NCBI RefSeq assembly: GCF_014898175.1
Contig: NZ_CP062948.1
Span: 2,728,001 to 2,792,000 of the forward strand
DNA length: 64,000 bases
From: Bifidobacterium lemurum
GTDB taxonomy: Bacteria; Actinomycetota; Actinomycetes; Actinomycetales; Bifidobacteriaceae
Direction: 5' to 3'
Each line of letters begins with the position of its first letter. The stretch's first letter is position 1. Below the pieces are notes generated by a model. The model did not search any database and was not told the DNA's origin. It was given only the letters and a program-made list of their open reading frames with translations. The translations under genes were made by a program, and so were the position numbers. This document shows positions 16,610 to 25,073 of this stretch, in pieces.

Positions 16610-17802
16610 CGCGCCCCTCCTTGTGCGGCGATGGCCTCCTGATAGGAGACCGGATGGTCGGCGGTGCCGAAGTCGACCACGTCGCTGTCGCGCCGAAGGT
16701 CGTCGAGGAAGGCGACGAGCGTTTCCTCACTGCCGGAGAATTCGTAGGTGACCGCGCCGATGGCGATGCCTCCGACCGTGTCGACACCGCCATACAGCAG
16801 GTTGGCGGTGACGCCGTGGCGCGCGATGAGTTCGGAAAGGCGCTGCCCCGACGCGGGAATCGTGACCGGCGAGCCGTCGGGAACGCCGTGCCCGGCGCGT
16901 TCGGCGGTCGCTTCTGACTTGGAACCGGAGGCGGGTTCCGCTGAGATTCGTTGGACGTCCCGCTGTCGGATAATCACGGTGACGATGCGGCCGGGCCAAT
17001 CGTGGTGCAGCCGGCCGATCCGCGCCTCGTCCGGCACGCCGGAAAGCGCGGTGGCGATGAAGCGTTTGGTGGCCTCTTGCCGCGGCGCGGCGAATACGTC
17101 GTAGACGTCGCCGCATTCCACCACGCGTCCGGCGCTCATCACGGCCACGCGGTTGGCGATCTGCTGCACCACATTCATCTGATGGGTGATGAGCACGATG
17201 GTGATGCCGAATTCCTCGTTGACGCGTTTGAGCAGCCCCATCACCTCGTTGGTCGTCTCCGGGTCGAGCGCGCTGGTCGCCTCGTCGGCGAGCAGGATCT
17301 CGGGATTCGTGGCCAGCGCGCGGGCGATGCCGACTCGCTGCTTCTGCCCGCCGGAAAGCTGCGATGGGTATTTGTCCGCATGCTCGGCCAGCCCCACGAA
17401 TTCGAGCAGTTCGGCGACGCGGCGCTCCTGATAGTCCTTGCGCCAATGGTCGAGCTGCAGCGGGTAGGCGATGTTCTGCGCCACGGTTTTGGTGGAGAAC
17501 AGGTTGAACTGTTGGAAGATCATGCCGATCTTACGGCGGATCGGACGCAGTTTCGATTCCGGCAAGGCGGTGATGTCGGTGCCGAGCACGCTGACCGTGC
17601 CCGAAGTCGGGCGCTCCAACGCGTTGATAAGCCGCACCAACGTGGATTTGCCCGCTCCCGAATACCCGATGATGCCGAATATGTCGCCCGCGTCGACGAC
17701 GAGACTCGCATCGTCGACCGCGCGCGCCGTGCCGGCCGCGCCCGCGCCGCGTTGGCGGAACTCCTTGACCACATGGCTCAGCACGATGATGGGTTCGCTC
17801 AT
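16606..17802 (-). CDS. metN: Methionine ABC transporter ATP-binding protein MetN
   Basis: The ATPase of the importer. The 398-residue product has Walker A GYSGAGKSTLVRLIN, signature LSGGQKQRVGIARAL and Walker B ILLADEATSALDP. After a non-conserved insert it has a C-terminal NIL domain (ANLLYGGVDTVGGIAIGAVT), the regulatory substrate-sensing domain of MetN. The frame is open upstream but protein homology starts at MSEPIIVLSHVVKEF, whose ATG at 17802 overlaps the metQ stop by 4 bp. The linker between the ATPase and NIL domains (about residues 255-320) is longer than usual. Confidence 0.95.
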   Translation of the reverse strand: MSEPIIVLSHVVKEFRQRGAGAAGTARAVDDASLVVDAGDIFGIIGYSGAGKSTLVRLINALERPTSGTVSVLGTDITALPESKLRPIRRKIGMIFQQFNLFSTKTVAQNIAYPLQLDHWRKDYQERRVAELLEFVGLAEHADKYPSQLSGGQKQRVGIARALATNPEILLADEATSALDPETTNEVMGLLKRVNEEFGITIVLITHQMNVVQQIANRVAVMSAGRVVECGDVYDVFAAPRQEATKRFIATALSGVPDEARIGRLHHDWPGRIVTVIIRQRDVQRISAEPASGSKSEATAERAGHGVPDGSPVTIPASGQRLSELIARHGVTANLLYGGVDTVGGIAIGAVTYEFSGSEETLVAFLDDLRRDSDVVDFGTADHPVSYQEAIAAQGGAR

Positions 17803-18776
17803 TGGGCCGCCCTGACGTCGTCTTCGATGTCGGCGAGGAAGCCTTGCAGCTCCTCGGCACTGAAACCCGTGGCGTCCACCGCGGTGCCGCCGGAATTCTC
17901 CCGAAGCGCTTCGAACACCTCCGGATCCCGGAACAACTGGGCGAGCTTCAGGTAGGTTTCGTTGTCCGCATCGTCCTTGCGCGCCACCCACACGTTGATG
18001 TACGGGCGGGCGGATTCCGATTCGGCGTCGTCCTGGTAGATGGCGTCGTCCGGATCGATTCCCGCATCGGACACGTAGACGTTGTTGACGATGCCGGCCG
18101 CCACCTGCGGGTCGCTCAGGCTGTTGGCGACCTGCTCGGCCTTCAGCGCGGTGACGTTCACCTTGCTTTCGCTTTCGTCGATGTCGGCCGGCGTGGTGAA
18201 CGCGGTCCATTCGCCGGTCAGCGTGATCAGTCCGGCCGATTCGAGAACGCCGATGGCTCTCGCCTGATTGGTCTCATCGTTTGGAATGACGACGGTGGCC
18301 CCGTCCGGAATCTCATCGATGGACCGGTATTTCGTGGAGTAGACGCCGAGAGGGTAGATGGCGGTGCCGCCGATCGGCTGCAGGTCCTTGCCGTTGCCCA
18401 CGTTGTAGTTGGCGAGGTAAAGCAGATGCTGGAATTCGTTCAAGTCCAAATCGCCGGTATCGAGCGCCGGATTCTCGGAGGTGTAATCCTGGAAGTCGAT
18501 GATGTCGACGTGGATGCCCTCGGCCTCGGCCTTCCGCTGGAACACCTGCCATTGGGGGTCGGTGGCGCCGACCACGCCGATCCGCACCGGATTGTCCGCG
18601 GAGCCTTTGGGCGCGGTTTCGCTCGTGCCGACAACCGCGCGGTATCCGAGGAATCCCCCGACCGCGAGGACGGCCACCACGATGACGGCGATGATGGAGT
18701 TGCGCAACGTGTGGTTCACACGCACCGGCTCGTTCGGGTCGATCGGTGAGGAGGGCCGCTGATTGGTGGCTGTCAT
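17799..18776 (-). CDS. metQ: Methionine-binding protein MetQ/NlpA-like, membrane anchored
   Basis: Substrate-binding subunit of the MetQNI importer. The 325-residue protein has the NlpA fold (VRIGVVGATDPQWQVFQRKA; then YNVGNGKDLQPIGGTAIYPL). Instead of a lipobox cysteine, it has an N-terminal cytoplasmic stretch of about 23 residues and one hydrophobic segment (SIIAVIVVAVLAVGGFLGY), so it is probably a signal-anchored rather than a lipidated protein. I chose the ATG at 18776 because GAGGG lies at proper spacing; another ATG six bases earlier is too close. No SAM riboswitch is visible in the 134 bp before the divergent gene. Confidence 0.9.
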   Translation of the reverse strand: MTATNQRPSSPIDPNEPVRVNHTLRNSIIAVIVVAVLAVGGFLGYRAVVGTSETAPKGSADNPVRIGVVGATDPQWQVFQRKAEAEGIHVDIIDFQDYTSENPALDTGDLDLNEFQHLLYLANYNVGNGKDLQPIGGTAIYPLGVYSTKYRSIDEIPDGATVVIPNDETNQARAIGVLESAGLITLTGEWTAFTTPADIDESESKVNVTALKAEQVANSLSDPQVAAGIVNNVYVSDAGIDPDDAIYQDDAESESARPYINVWVARKDDADNETYLKLAQLFRDPEVFEALRENSGGTAVDATGFSAEELQGFLADIEDDVRAAQ

Positions 18777-18910
18777 TTCCATTCCCTCTATTGATCCTTG
18801 ACTGCTGGTTGACAGAATATCATCATGGGGTCCAACGCACGGCCAGGTCCGGGTCAGGTCTTCGGCACGCACGACAATGGTTTCGGATATACAGACGGGA
18901 GGCTCCGACG

Positions 18911-19714
18911 ATGGCATCGTATGACATCAAGGCCGTATTCTTCGATATCGACGGCACGCTCACCAGTTTCACCACCCATGAGGTGCCAGTCTCCACCATC
19001 GACGCGCTGCACCGCCTGCAAAGGCATGGAATCAAGGTGTTCGTCTGCACGGGGCGCGCGCCTTCGCATATGGGCGTCGTGCTCGACACGATTCCCGTCG
19101 CGTTCGACGGCATCGTCGGACTCAATGGGCAATACTGCTTCGACGACCACGGCTATCGCGAATACCAGACGTTGGCGCCGGGCGACGTGCGCACGATCAC
19201 CGCATGGCTTGACGCGCATCCGGATGTGGTGGCGAACTATTGCGAGGAGGACTACGTCTACTTCAACCAGATCACCGACGCGATGCGCGCGACCTGGCGC
19301 AAGCTCGGCAAAACCGCGCCGACCACGCATATCGGAGACCCGCACGTGCGGCCCGAAACGCATGAGACGTTCCAGATCAGTCCTTTCGTCGACGAGGCTC
19401 TCGAAGACGAGATCATCGGTTTGTGCGGAAACGTCAAAGGCGTGCGTTGGCATCCCGACTTCACCGATCTGATTCCCGCGGACGGCGGCAAGCCGCGCGG
19501 CATGCAACGGTTCATGGAACGATACGGATGGGGCCGTGAACAGACGATGGCTTTCGGCGACGGCGGCAACGATACGGAGATGCTCGCGTTCGCCGGCGTC
19601 GGCGTGGCGATGGGCAACGCCACGGAAGCGCCGAAGGCGGCCGCCGATTACGTGACCGACGACGTCGACCACGACGGCATCCTCAACGCGCTCACCCATT
19701 TCGGCGTGCTCTAG
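18911..19714 (+). CDS. Cof-type HAD-IIB family phosphatase
   Basis: A haloacid-dehalogenase-type hydrolase, probably acting on sugar phosphates or similar metabolites. The 267-residue protein has motif I FFDIDGTLTSF with the nucleophilic aspartate, motif II VCTGRAP, and motif IV AFGDGGNDTEML. A C2-type cap lies between motifs II and III. The start ATG at 18911 follows GGGAGG. It is divergent from metQNI. Substrates of Cof proteins cannot be read from sequence. Confidence 0.9.
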   Translation: MASYDIKAVFFDIDGTLTSFTTHEVPVSTIDALHRLQRHGIKVFVCTGRAPSHMGVVLDTIPVAFDGIVGLNGQYCFDDHGYREYQTLAPGDVRTITAWLDAHPDVVANYCEEDYVYFNQITDAMRATWRKLGKTAPTTHIGDPHVRPETHETFQISPFVDEALEDEIIGLCGNVKGVRWHPDFTDLIPADGGKPRGMQRFMERYGWGREQTMAFGDGGNDTEMLAFAGVGVAMGNATEAPKAAADYVTDDVDHDGILNALTHFGVL

Positions 19715-19770
19715 TCCGGGCGCGCCACCGTCGTCATCCCAGCCACACCCTCATCCCGAGCACACCACAC

Positions 19771-19854
19771 CGTCATCCCGAGCGAAGTCGAGGGATCCCC
19801 ATCCACAAACGCGTTGAGATCCCTCGACTTCGCTCCGCTTCGCTCGGGATGACG
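19771..19854. repeat. Dispersed repeat, inverted pair
   Basis: CGTCATCCCGAGCGAAGTCG continuing to GGGATC (19771-19797) faces GAGATCCCTCGACTTCGCTC continuing to CTCGGGATGACG (19816-19854). It may serve as a terminator for the HAD gene. Confidence 0.8.
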
Positions 19855-19901
19855 AGGAAAAGCACCACCAGAACGATGGGTCAAGAGCCAACACCACCCT
19901 T

Positions 19902-19925
19902 ATCACACCCCCGTGAGGGTGTGAT
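19902..19925. promoter_or_regulatory. Inverted repeat near the promoter of the 19984 lipoprotein gene
   Basis: ATCACACCC (19902-19910) and GGGTGTGAT (19917-19925) form a perfect 9-bp dyad with a 6-nt centre. It directly abuts a TATAGT box and lies 59 bp before the start codon. It could be an operator, or the end of the upstream transcript. Confidence 0.55.
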
Positions 19926-19983
19926 ATAGTTCATACGCATATGACTGGAAATACGCTGGCGGCACTGCGTAGAATTGGTGGGT

Positions 19984-20517
19984 ATGAACAACACAATGAC
20001 GCGTATCATAGCCACCTCCGTCACCGCCATTGCCGCGCTCACTTTGGTGGGCGGATGCACCAACAGCGCCGACCAGCAGATCCTCGACAAGCTCGACACC
20101 ATGCAGCAGGAGATCGACGATCTGAAGAACAGCCAGAACGACGGTACCTCCGACACGACGGACTCGACCGACGGGTCCGGATCATCCAATAGCCAATCCT
20201 CCACGAACACCGACGATTTCGACGCCACCATCACCGACTTGGAACAGCAGGCCGCCTCCGCGATCGAGACCGCTGGCAACGTCTCTGTTCCATCGAATCT
20301 CGCGGACCGACCGCAGGCGTATATCGATGCCAAGGCACCGCTTGAGCAGATTGAATTGCAGGTCGACACCGTCGAGGACCAGATCGAGGCCGCCGTGCGC
20401 AGCGGCGCGATCGACCGTCAGACGTATTTCATGTTCGACACCCGTCTCGACGCGATCGACGATTCCCTCGACCAGGCCTGCGACTCCCTCGAACTGCGCA
20501 TGGGCGTGGACGACTAA
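19984..20517 (+). CDS. Small secreted lipoprotein, hypothetical
   Basis: The 177-residue product has a lipoprotein signal peptide ending in the lipobox LVGGC (about residues 18-22). A short coiled-coil follows (ILDKLDTMQQEIDDLKNS), then a serine/threonine/aspartate-rich linker and a helical C-terminal half with many acidic and glutamine residues. Mature localisation is the outer face of the membrane. The start at MNNTMTRIIA is chosen so that the signal peptide is of normal length; an ATG three codons upstream is possible. No known domain is recognised. It is monocistronic. Confidence 0.75.
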   Translation: MNNTMTRIIATSVTAIAALTLVGGCTNSADQQILDKLDTMQQEIDDLKNSQNDGTSDTTDSTDGSGSSNSQSSTNTDDFDATITDLEQQAASAIETAGNVSVPSNLADRPQAYIDAKAPLEQIELQVDTVEDQIEAAVRSGAIDRQTYFMFDTRLDAIDDSLDQACDSLELRMGVDD

Positions 20518-20621
20518 TCCAACGGCGTCGATTCCGCAGGTCGAGCGGATTACGCCGCTACACCATCTGGCATTGCTCCCGCCTCGGCTCAGCGTCACTT
20601 TTTACGCGGACAACCGCCCTC

Positions 20622-20669
20622 TTCCGTAAAAACACCGTTGAGCCGAACTCAGTGAACGTTTTTACGGAA
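20622..20669. promoter_or_regulatory. 12-bp inverted repeat upstream of the AbrB-type antitoxin gene
   Basis: TTCCGTAAAAAC (20622-20633) and GTTTTTACGGAA (20658-20669) are a perfect inverted repeat with a 24-nt centre. A third half-site-like CTTTTTACGCGG lies at about 20598. A TATACT box follows. The arrangement fits an autoregulatory operator for an AbrB-fold antitoxin. Confidence 0.6.
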
Positions 20670-20732
20670 ATATGTTTTTGTCCACATATACTGTTTATAA
20701 GTAATGAGTTCCTTACAAGTAAGGAGTTGACG

Positions 20733-21008
20733 ATGACTGCTGTATTGGACATGGCAAAGGTGACCTCGAAAGGTCAAATCACCATACCTGCGAGCATCCG
20801 CAAAGCCGTGGGAGTGCGGGAGGGAGACAAAGTGCTGTTCGTGCAGGAAGATAACGGCACAATCTCGCTACGTAGTTCCAATCTCGAAGCCTTACGAGTC
20901 GCGCAAGACGCCTTCACAGGTGCCGCAGAAGAAGCCGGCATCAAGGATCTGGATGACATGGTCGATCTGGTCAAAAGCATTCGAACCGAACGCTCAACGA
21001 GAAAATGA
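20733..21008 (+). CDS. AbrB/SpoVT (VapB-like) antitoxin
   Basis: A 91-residue transcription factor or antitoxin. Residues 9-36 (KVTSKGQITIPASIRKAVGV, then REGDKVLF) are the swapped-hairpin AbrB DNA-binding domain. The acidic C-terminal half (EEAGIKDLDDMVDLVKSIR) is the part that would neutralise a toxin. Start ATG 20733 follows AAGGAG. The gene for its presumptive PIN toxin starts 7 bp downstream but is broken, leaving an orphan antitoxin. Confidence 0.88.
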   Translation: MTAVLDMAKVTSKGQITIPASIRKAVGVREGDKVLFVQEDNGTISLRSSNLEALRVAQDAFTGAAEEAGIKDLDDMVDLVKSIRTERSTRK

Positions 21009-21015
21009 GCCTGCT

Positions 21016-21149
21016 ATGCGCGTGATGCTTGATACCAACGTGCTTCTTTCAGCGTTCATATTCCATTTCCAACCTTGACCAAGACCATCGAGCTCGCCTC
21101 AACGAGAGACAATCAGCTCCTCCTACCTACTACCAGCGCTGACCACTAG
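21016..21149 (+). pseudogene. Remnant of a PIN-domain (VapC-like) toxin
   Basis: The sequence starts MRVMLDTNVLLSAFIF, the hallmark N-terminus of PIN ribonucleases with the first catalytic aspartate, then stops at a TGA after 20 codons. In another frame it continues as LTKTIELASTRDNQLLLPTT to 21149. Only about a third of a normal PIN domain (about 130 residues) is left, so frameshift and deletion have removed the later catalytic acids. It would be inactive. Confidence 0.75.
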
Positions 21150-21299
21150 TTTCCAAGGTTAAGCGATAAGCGTGAGGGTCTTCGAGCATGACGAACAATG
21201 GTCTTCGATATCGGCCATGTCGAACACATACGCGTCGGGAGGACGCATCGCAGCTGGATAGAATCAGACCAACAGCAACAGCTTCGAAGAGGATACAAT

Positions 21300-22679
21300 A
21301 TGACCGAGAACAGACCCGTAATGGCCCAGGTCATCGACCTGCTGCATGATCCTAACTTCAGCGCACTGGAACGGCGCCTGAACCGTATCAACGTATTCGA
21401 GATAGCCGACGTACGCGACAGGGAGATCAAACACTCCAACCTGCTGCGCTGGCTCATGGACCCAAGGGAGAACCACGGATTGGGCGACCGATTCGTCAAA
21501 GAGATCATCTCATCCGTTTATACGAACGCGATCGATGACAGCGCGGACAGTGGAGTCGATCTAGAGACATTCGCCGGACTTATCCTCGATGATCTCTCCG
21601 AGAGTGTGGTCGAACGCGAGGAGAAGGATATTGACTTACTGTTCCATACTGAAGACAAACGGTTCGTCCTGTGCATCGAAAACAAAATCAACGCGTCACT
21701 AAGCAACCATCAGCTCGACAAGTATCGCAACTACGTGGAGAAAAAGTACGGCGACTACGAGCAACGCATCCACGTGCTGCTTACCCGCAGCGGCTACAAG
21801 GTTCCTTCCGACAAAGCGACAATTCCGGACGAATGGCTCACTCTTTCCTACGACGACATTCACCAGGACATTGAAAACGTCCTGGACGGTCTCGACCCGG
21901 AATCGATCACCGCGCGACTCCTGCTCCAATACAATGAACTGCTAGAAAATCTCGGCATCGTGGAGAATCTAGAACTTGTCAAGACCATCCGCGACATCCA
22001 CAGGCGGCATGTAGAGCTGTTCGCACGCATGTTCGGCCGCCCTCGCGTACGCCGCTCCCCCATCCCGGAGGAATTCCAGAGCCTCTACAACGACCACATC
22101 AAGGCATTGTCGGCAGTCGAACGGCTCCACTACAACACCGAGGCCCCGATTCAAGATCGCATTCGCGATGTCATCTTGTCCGAACTCGATGCGATGCGGA
22201 CAGAAGGGCTCGTCAAAGACTGTATGAAGGAAGGAAACTCCTCCTACCTGTGGTTCCAGACGGAACGCATGGACGAATGGATCAACCTGCCTGACCGCGA
22301 CGAAGCCGGTTCCTGGGGTCAGGCGGATGGAAACGCCTATCATTATTGGATCTACCCGGATGATAAGCATAGGTTGCGCCGTCCCACCGTCCAGCTTGAA
22401 TTCGGGGTGCGTGCGCAACCGGATGATGTGCTGGAGCGCATGGACCGGATCAAGGACGTGGCAAATCCAGAAGAAAGTCGCAAACCCAGCAGGGGCAGGA
22501 TCTTCTATCGGCGGCTGAAGACCGTCAAGACAGGCATCGACTTGTCCGGTATCAACGACCCGGAGTTGATTGTCGGGCCAATCGAACGGAATCTCCGCGA
22601 CCGCATCCGCACCGCCGTGATGGAAATGCTCGACTACGAGCGAGAGTGGTTCAAGGCAATCGATGCGCAGAACGCTTAA
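21300..22679 (+). CDS. PD-(D/E)XK nuclease superfamily protein
   Basis: The 459-residue protein fits the PDDEXK_4 group. EIKHSNLLRWLMDPRENHGL (about 42-61) is the family's N-terminal motif. The nuclease core is KDIDLLFHT (about residues 109-117) followed by VLCIENKINASLSNHQLDKY (about 122-141), which supplies D and E-x-K plus a conserved glutamine. The long C-terminal half has no recognisable domain. A lone PDDEXK_4 protein may act in DNA repair or phage defence; no partner methylase or ATPase is adjacent. The start at 21300 follows GAAGAGGA. It follows the broken toxin gene. Confidence 0.82.
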   Translation: MTENRPVMAQVIDLLHDPNFSALERRLNRINVFEIADVRDREIKHSNLLRWLMDPRENHGLGDRFVKEIISSVYTNAIDDSADSGVDLETFAGLILDDLSESVVEREEKDIDLLFHTEDKRFVLCIENKINASLSNHQLDKYRNYVEKKYGDYEQRIHVLLTRSGYKVPSDKATIPDEWLTLSYDDIHQDIENVLDGLDPESITARLLLQYNELLENLGIVENLELVKTIRDIHRRHVELFARMFGRPRVRRSPIPEEFQSLYNDHIKALSAVERLHYNTEAPIQDRIRDVILSELDAMRTEGLVKDCMKEGNSSYLWFQTERMDEWINLPDRDEAGSWGQADGNAYHYWIYPDDKHRLRRPTVQLEFGVRAQPDDVLERMDRIKDVANPEESRKPSRGRIFYRRLKTVKTGIDLSGINDPELIVGPIERNLRDRIRTAVMEMLDYEREWFKAIDAQNA

Positions 22680-22693
22680 CCTGTCCGAACGCG

Positions 22694-22744
22694 TAAGAGT
22701 GCTCCTTCCGAAGGCTTCAGAAATCTTCGGAAGGAGCGCTCTTA
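22694..22744. terminator. Bidirectional terminator between convergent genes
   Basis: TAAGAGTGCTCCTTCCGAAG (22694-22713) pairs with CTTCGGAAGGAGCGCTCTTA (22725-22744) with one mismatch and an 11-nt loop. It lies between the convergent nuclease and DUF5067-like genes. Confidence 0.85.
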
Positions 22745-22764
22745 TACGTTCGAATGCGGAAGGG

Positions 22765-23349
22765 TCATTCGAGCCGGTATTCAGTCGAGATCTTGCCCTG
22801 CAGATCCTTGCCCAGATAGTCGACCTCGATAGTCACGGGCGCGGTCTCGTCAGTAAGTGTGAAACCCACCTGCAAGGTGGTTGAGGCTCCGGGTTGGAGC
22901 GTCGGATAGTCTGTGGAGACATCGTAATTCTGGTCAATCTTCATGCCGCTCTGGAAGGCTTCAATAGTGAAACCAACCATCTGATTGTCGTCATCGTTGT
23001 TGGTCGCCTCATAGGTCAGGATGGCCGTTCCTCCAGATTTTTCCAGCGAGACGAAGCGAATGTGAACGTTCTGCCAAGTATCCCCTTCCGTCAGTCCGTC
23101 GGTCACGTAGGCGACGCTCTCCTGGACGGCAGGCTCCCCTGTCTGTGATTCGACCGTAGAACCGGAGGTTGTGGACGCGGAGGCATCGACGGATGAACGC
23201 GGAGAGATGACTCCCAAGGCGAGAATGAGGCCCAACGCAATCACCCCGCACAAGCTGACGATGGAAAGAATGAGCGCGGCGATAGCGACGGCGGAGGGAT
23301 GCGCCTTCCGGGACGCGTGCGAATGCGGTCTGATGTTTTGTTCGGCCAT
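22765..23349 (-). CDS. Membrane-anchored DUF5067/DUF4352-like immunoglobulin-fold protein
   Basis: The 194-residue product has a basic N-terminus and one hydrophobic segment (VAIAALILSIVSLCGVIALG). A serine/threonine linker follows, then an extracellular beta-sandwich (VHIRFVSLEKSGGTAILTYE; TLQPGASTTLQVGFTLTDET). The pattern, in which the protein responds to tested 'added electrons' of no known ligand, fits DUF5067/DUF4352 surface proteins that are common in Gram-positive gut bacteria and of unknown role. The start at 23349 gives a proper signal anchor. No operon partner is evident. Confidence 0.7.
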   Translation of the reverse strand: MAEQNIRPHSHASRKAHPSAVAIAALILSIVSLCGVIALGLILALGVISPRSSVDASASTTSGSTVESQTGEPAVQESVAYVTDGLTEGDTWQNVHIRFVSLEKSGGTAILTYEATNNDDDNQMVGFTIEAFQSGMKIDQNYDVSTDYPTLQPGASTTLQVGFTLTDETAPVTIEVDYLGKDLQGKISTEYRLE

Positions 23350-23855
23350 GTGCTCTATTCTACGCGAGATGCTTCTTCAGGAGGTCGACGACGTTCGTCG
23401 TAAATGTATGAGCGTTAAACCAGATTCTGTTTGTCATCAAAATAAGCGCGAAATCCCACGCGACCGCATCTTTGCGGGGATGCTTGCCTTAGAAGGCAGC
23501 TGGATATGACCACGAGAGAAACAACTGACGAACCATTTCAAGGCAGAGTGCGTCAAAGGCAGTGAGGAGCAGGAGTAATCCCGACTAGCTGGAAGCCGTC
23601 GTGATGATCAGAAAACTCGACACACATCAACCACCCTTCGTACGCCTTGGGTTATGCGTGATCATAGACGCGCACATTATGCTTTTCAATCAGAATCTAA
23701 ATCTCCTGATGCCCCACCAACATACAATGCCGCAATGATTCGTATACGACGACCGGTATTCTGAAATGTTTCATTCTTTCGAGAAGGAGGATTCCTTGCT
23801 TATCTCACATGGTTTCGAATAGGTAACCGATACCTATTCGAAAGGAGGCTCGACA
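23350..23855. other. 506-bp stretch without a clear gene
   Basis: No convincing coding region is seen. On the minus strand near 23775-23657 a short reading MKHFRIPVVVYESLRHCMLV, then GHQEI, a TAG and ILIEKHNVRVYDHA, with a possible ribosome site, looks like a small gene with an early stop or a decayed fragment. Its support is weak. The right end holds the 13-bp inverted repeat described separately. Confidence 0.5.
23813..23843. promoter_or_regulatory. 13-bp perfect inverted repeat abutting the ribosome binding site
   Basis: TTTCGAATAGGTA (23813-23825) and TACCTATTCGAAA (23831-23843) flank ACCGA. The right arm runs into the AAAGGAGG ribosome site (23841-23848) of the next gene. As RNA it would form a hairpin that partly buries the site; as DNA it is a strong operator-like dyad. 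Confidence 0.7.
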
Positions 23856-24170
23856 ATGAGCCGAACCTGGAAAGACAAACCATACAAGCATTTTGCGCAG
23901 GAAGCCGCACGACACGGTTTCATCGTCCGCGCCCCGATGACATGGCACACCATGGAAGGCGACGCCGATACCTATTTGTGGCGTTGCGGCTATCATCCCA
24001 GCTGCATGTTCTGGTACGACAAGAAACAGGACATCAGTTACGGCAACCCCTCCCGCGTGCGCGCCGCTCTCAATGAGGCGCGCAATTTGCACAACAATGG
24101 CGAAGACATCCGCGATTGGGACGACCCCGTGGCCTATCAGCGCCGACGCATCTTCGACTGGGTATACTAA
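23856..24170 (+). CDS. Small hypothetical protein
   Basis: The 104-residue protein is rich in aromatic residues, with two cysteines (WRCGYHPSCMFWYDK) and many histidines; it has no signal peptide or transmembrane segment. The ATG at 23856 has an excellent AAAGGAGG site. I do not recognise the family. The gene stands between an inverted repeat that overlaps its ribosome site and the cyclophilin gene. The Cx6C pair could bind metal, but this is only a suggestion. Confidence 0.75.
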   Translation: MSRTWKDKPYKHFAQEAARHGFIVRAPMTWHTMEGDADTYLWRCGYHPSCMFWYDKKQDISYGNPSRVRAALNEARNLHNNGEDIRDWDDPVAYQRRRIFDWVY

Positions 24171-24392
24171 CCGCCGCAGCCATTGCCTCTTCTCGTATGT
24201 CTGTGGCATCGTATGCAACCGCTGCCACAGACATGCTTAGATCGCACGCGCAACGGTAACGATGCGCGTGTCATCACCCACCTGATATGGCATCACGACA
24301 ACGACGTCGGATACCGACTCCTCCAACGCCTGACGCATAGCCGACAGCGCATCCTTCACCTACGGTCTGGCTGGTGTGCGAAACTGGTGCGC

Positions 24393-24929
24393 ATGACTAC
24401 AGTTATCATGCGCACCTCTGAGGGCGACATCACCATCAATCTGTTCGACGAGAAGACCCCGGAGACGGTGGCCAACTTCCTGGGACTCGCCACCGGCGAG
24501 AAGGAGTGGACCGACCCGATGAGCGGCCAGACCTCCCATGAGCGGTTCTACGACGGTCTGGGCTTCCACCGCATCATCAAGGACTTCATGATCCAGGGCG
24601 GCTGCCCGCTCGGCACCGGCACCGGCGGCCCCGGCTACAACTTCGACGACGAGATCGTCGCCGACCTGAAGTTCGACAAGCCGTATCTGCTTGCCATGGC
24701 GAACGCCGGCCTGCGCCGCGGCATGGACGGCCAGATTCACGGCACCAACGGCTCGCAGTTCTTCATCACCACCGTGCCGACCCCGTGGCTCGACGGCCAC
24801 CACACGATCTTCGGCGAGGTCGCGGATGACGAATCCAAGGCCGTGGTCGACAAGCTCGAAGCCGTCGCCACCGATCCGATGGACCGCCCGCTCGAACCGG
24901 CGATGATCATCTCGGTCGACGTGCAGTAG
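24393..24929 (+). CDS. Cyclophilin-type peptidyl-prolyl cis-trans isomerase
   Basis: A cytosolic cyclophilin of 178 residues that catalyses proline isomerisation in folding proteins. Family motifs include [19 protein letters not shown] with the catalytic arginine and [33 protein letters not shown] and a late HTIFGEV. The frame is open further upstream, but the domain starts at [13 protein letters not shown], so I use the ATG at 24393; its ribosome site is weak, and 24408 is an alternative. The 222 bp upstream contain no other gene. Confidence 0.93.
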   Translation: MTTVIMRTSEGDITINLFDEKTPETVANFLGLATGEKEWTDPMSGQTSHERFYDGLGFHRIIKDFMIQGGCPLGTGTGGPGYNFDDEIVADLKFDKPYLLAMANAGLRRGMDGQIHGTNGSQFFITTVPTPWLDGHHTIFGEVADDESKAVVDKLEAVATDPMDRPLEPAMIISVDVQ

Positions 24930-24994
24930 GCGCACGCGGCAAGCGGCACAGCAAGACACGACAAGTCCGACGGGACAGAATCACCGTCGGTCCA

Positions 24995-25032
24995 ATAGCG
25001 AAAAGGGCGGCTCCAGGCCGTCCTTTTGCTAT
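24995..25032 (+). terminator. Terminator after the cyclophilin gene
   Basis: ATAGCGAAAAGGGCGGC (24995-25011) pairs with GCCGTCCTTTTGCTAT (25017-25032) with one bulge and one mismatch and a TCCAG loop. The right arm contains TCCTTTT. Confidence 0.8.
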
Positions 25033-25073
25033 ATGCTGAAAACCACACCACCCAACACGAGGAACGGACAGCC

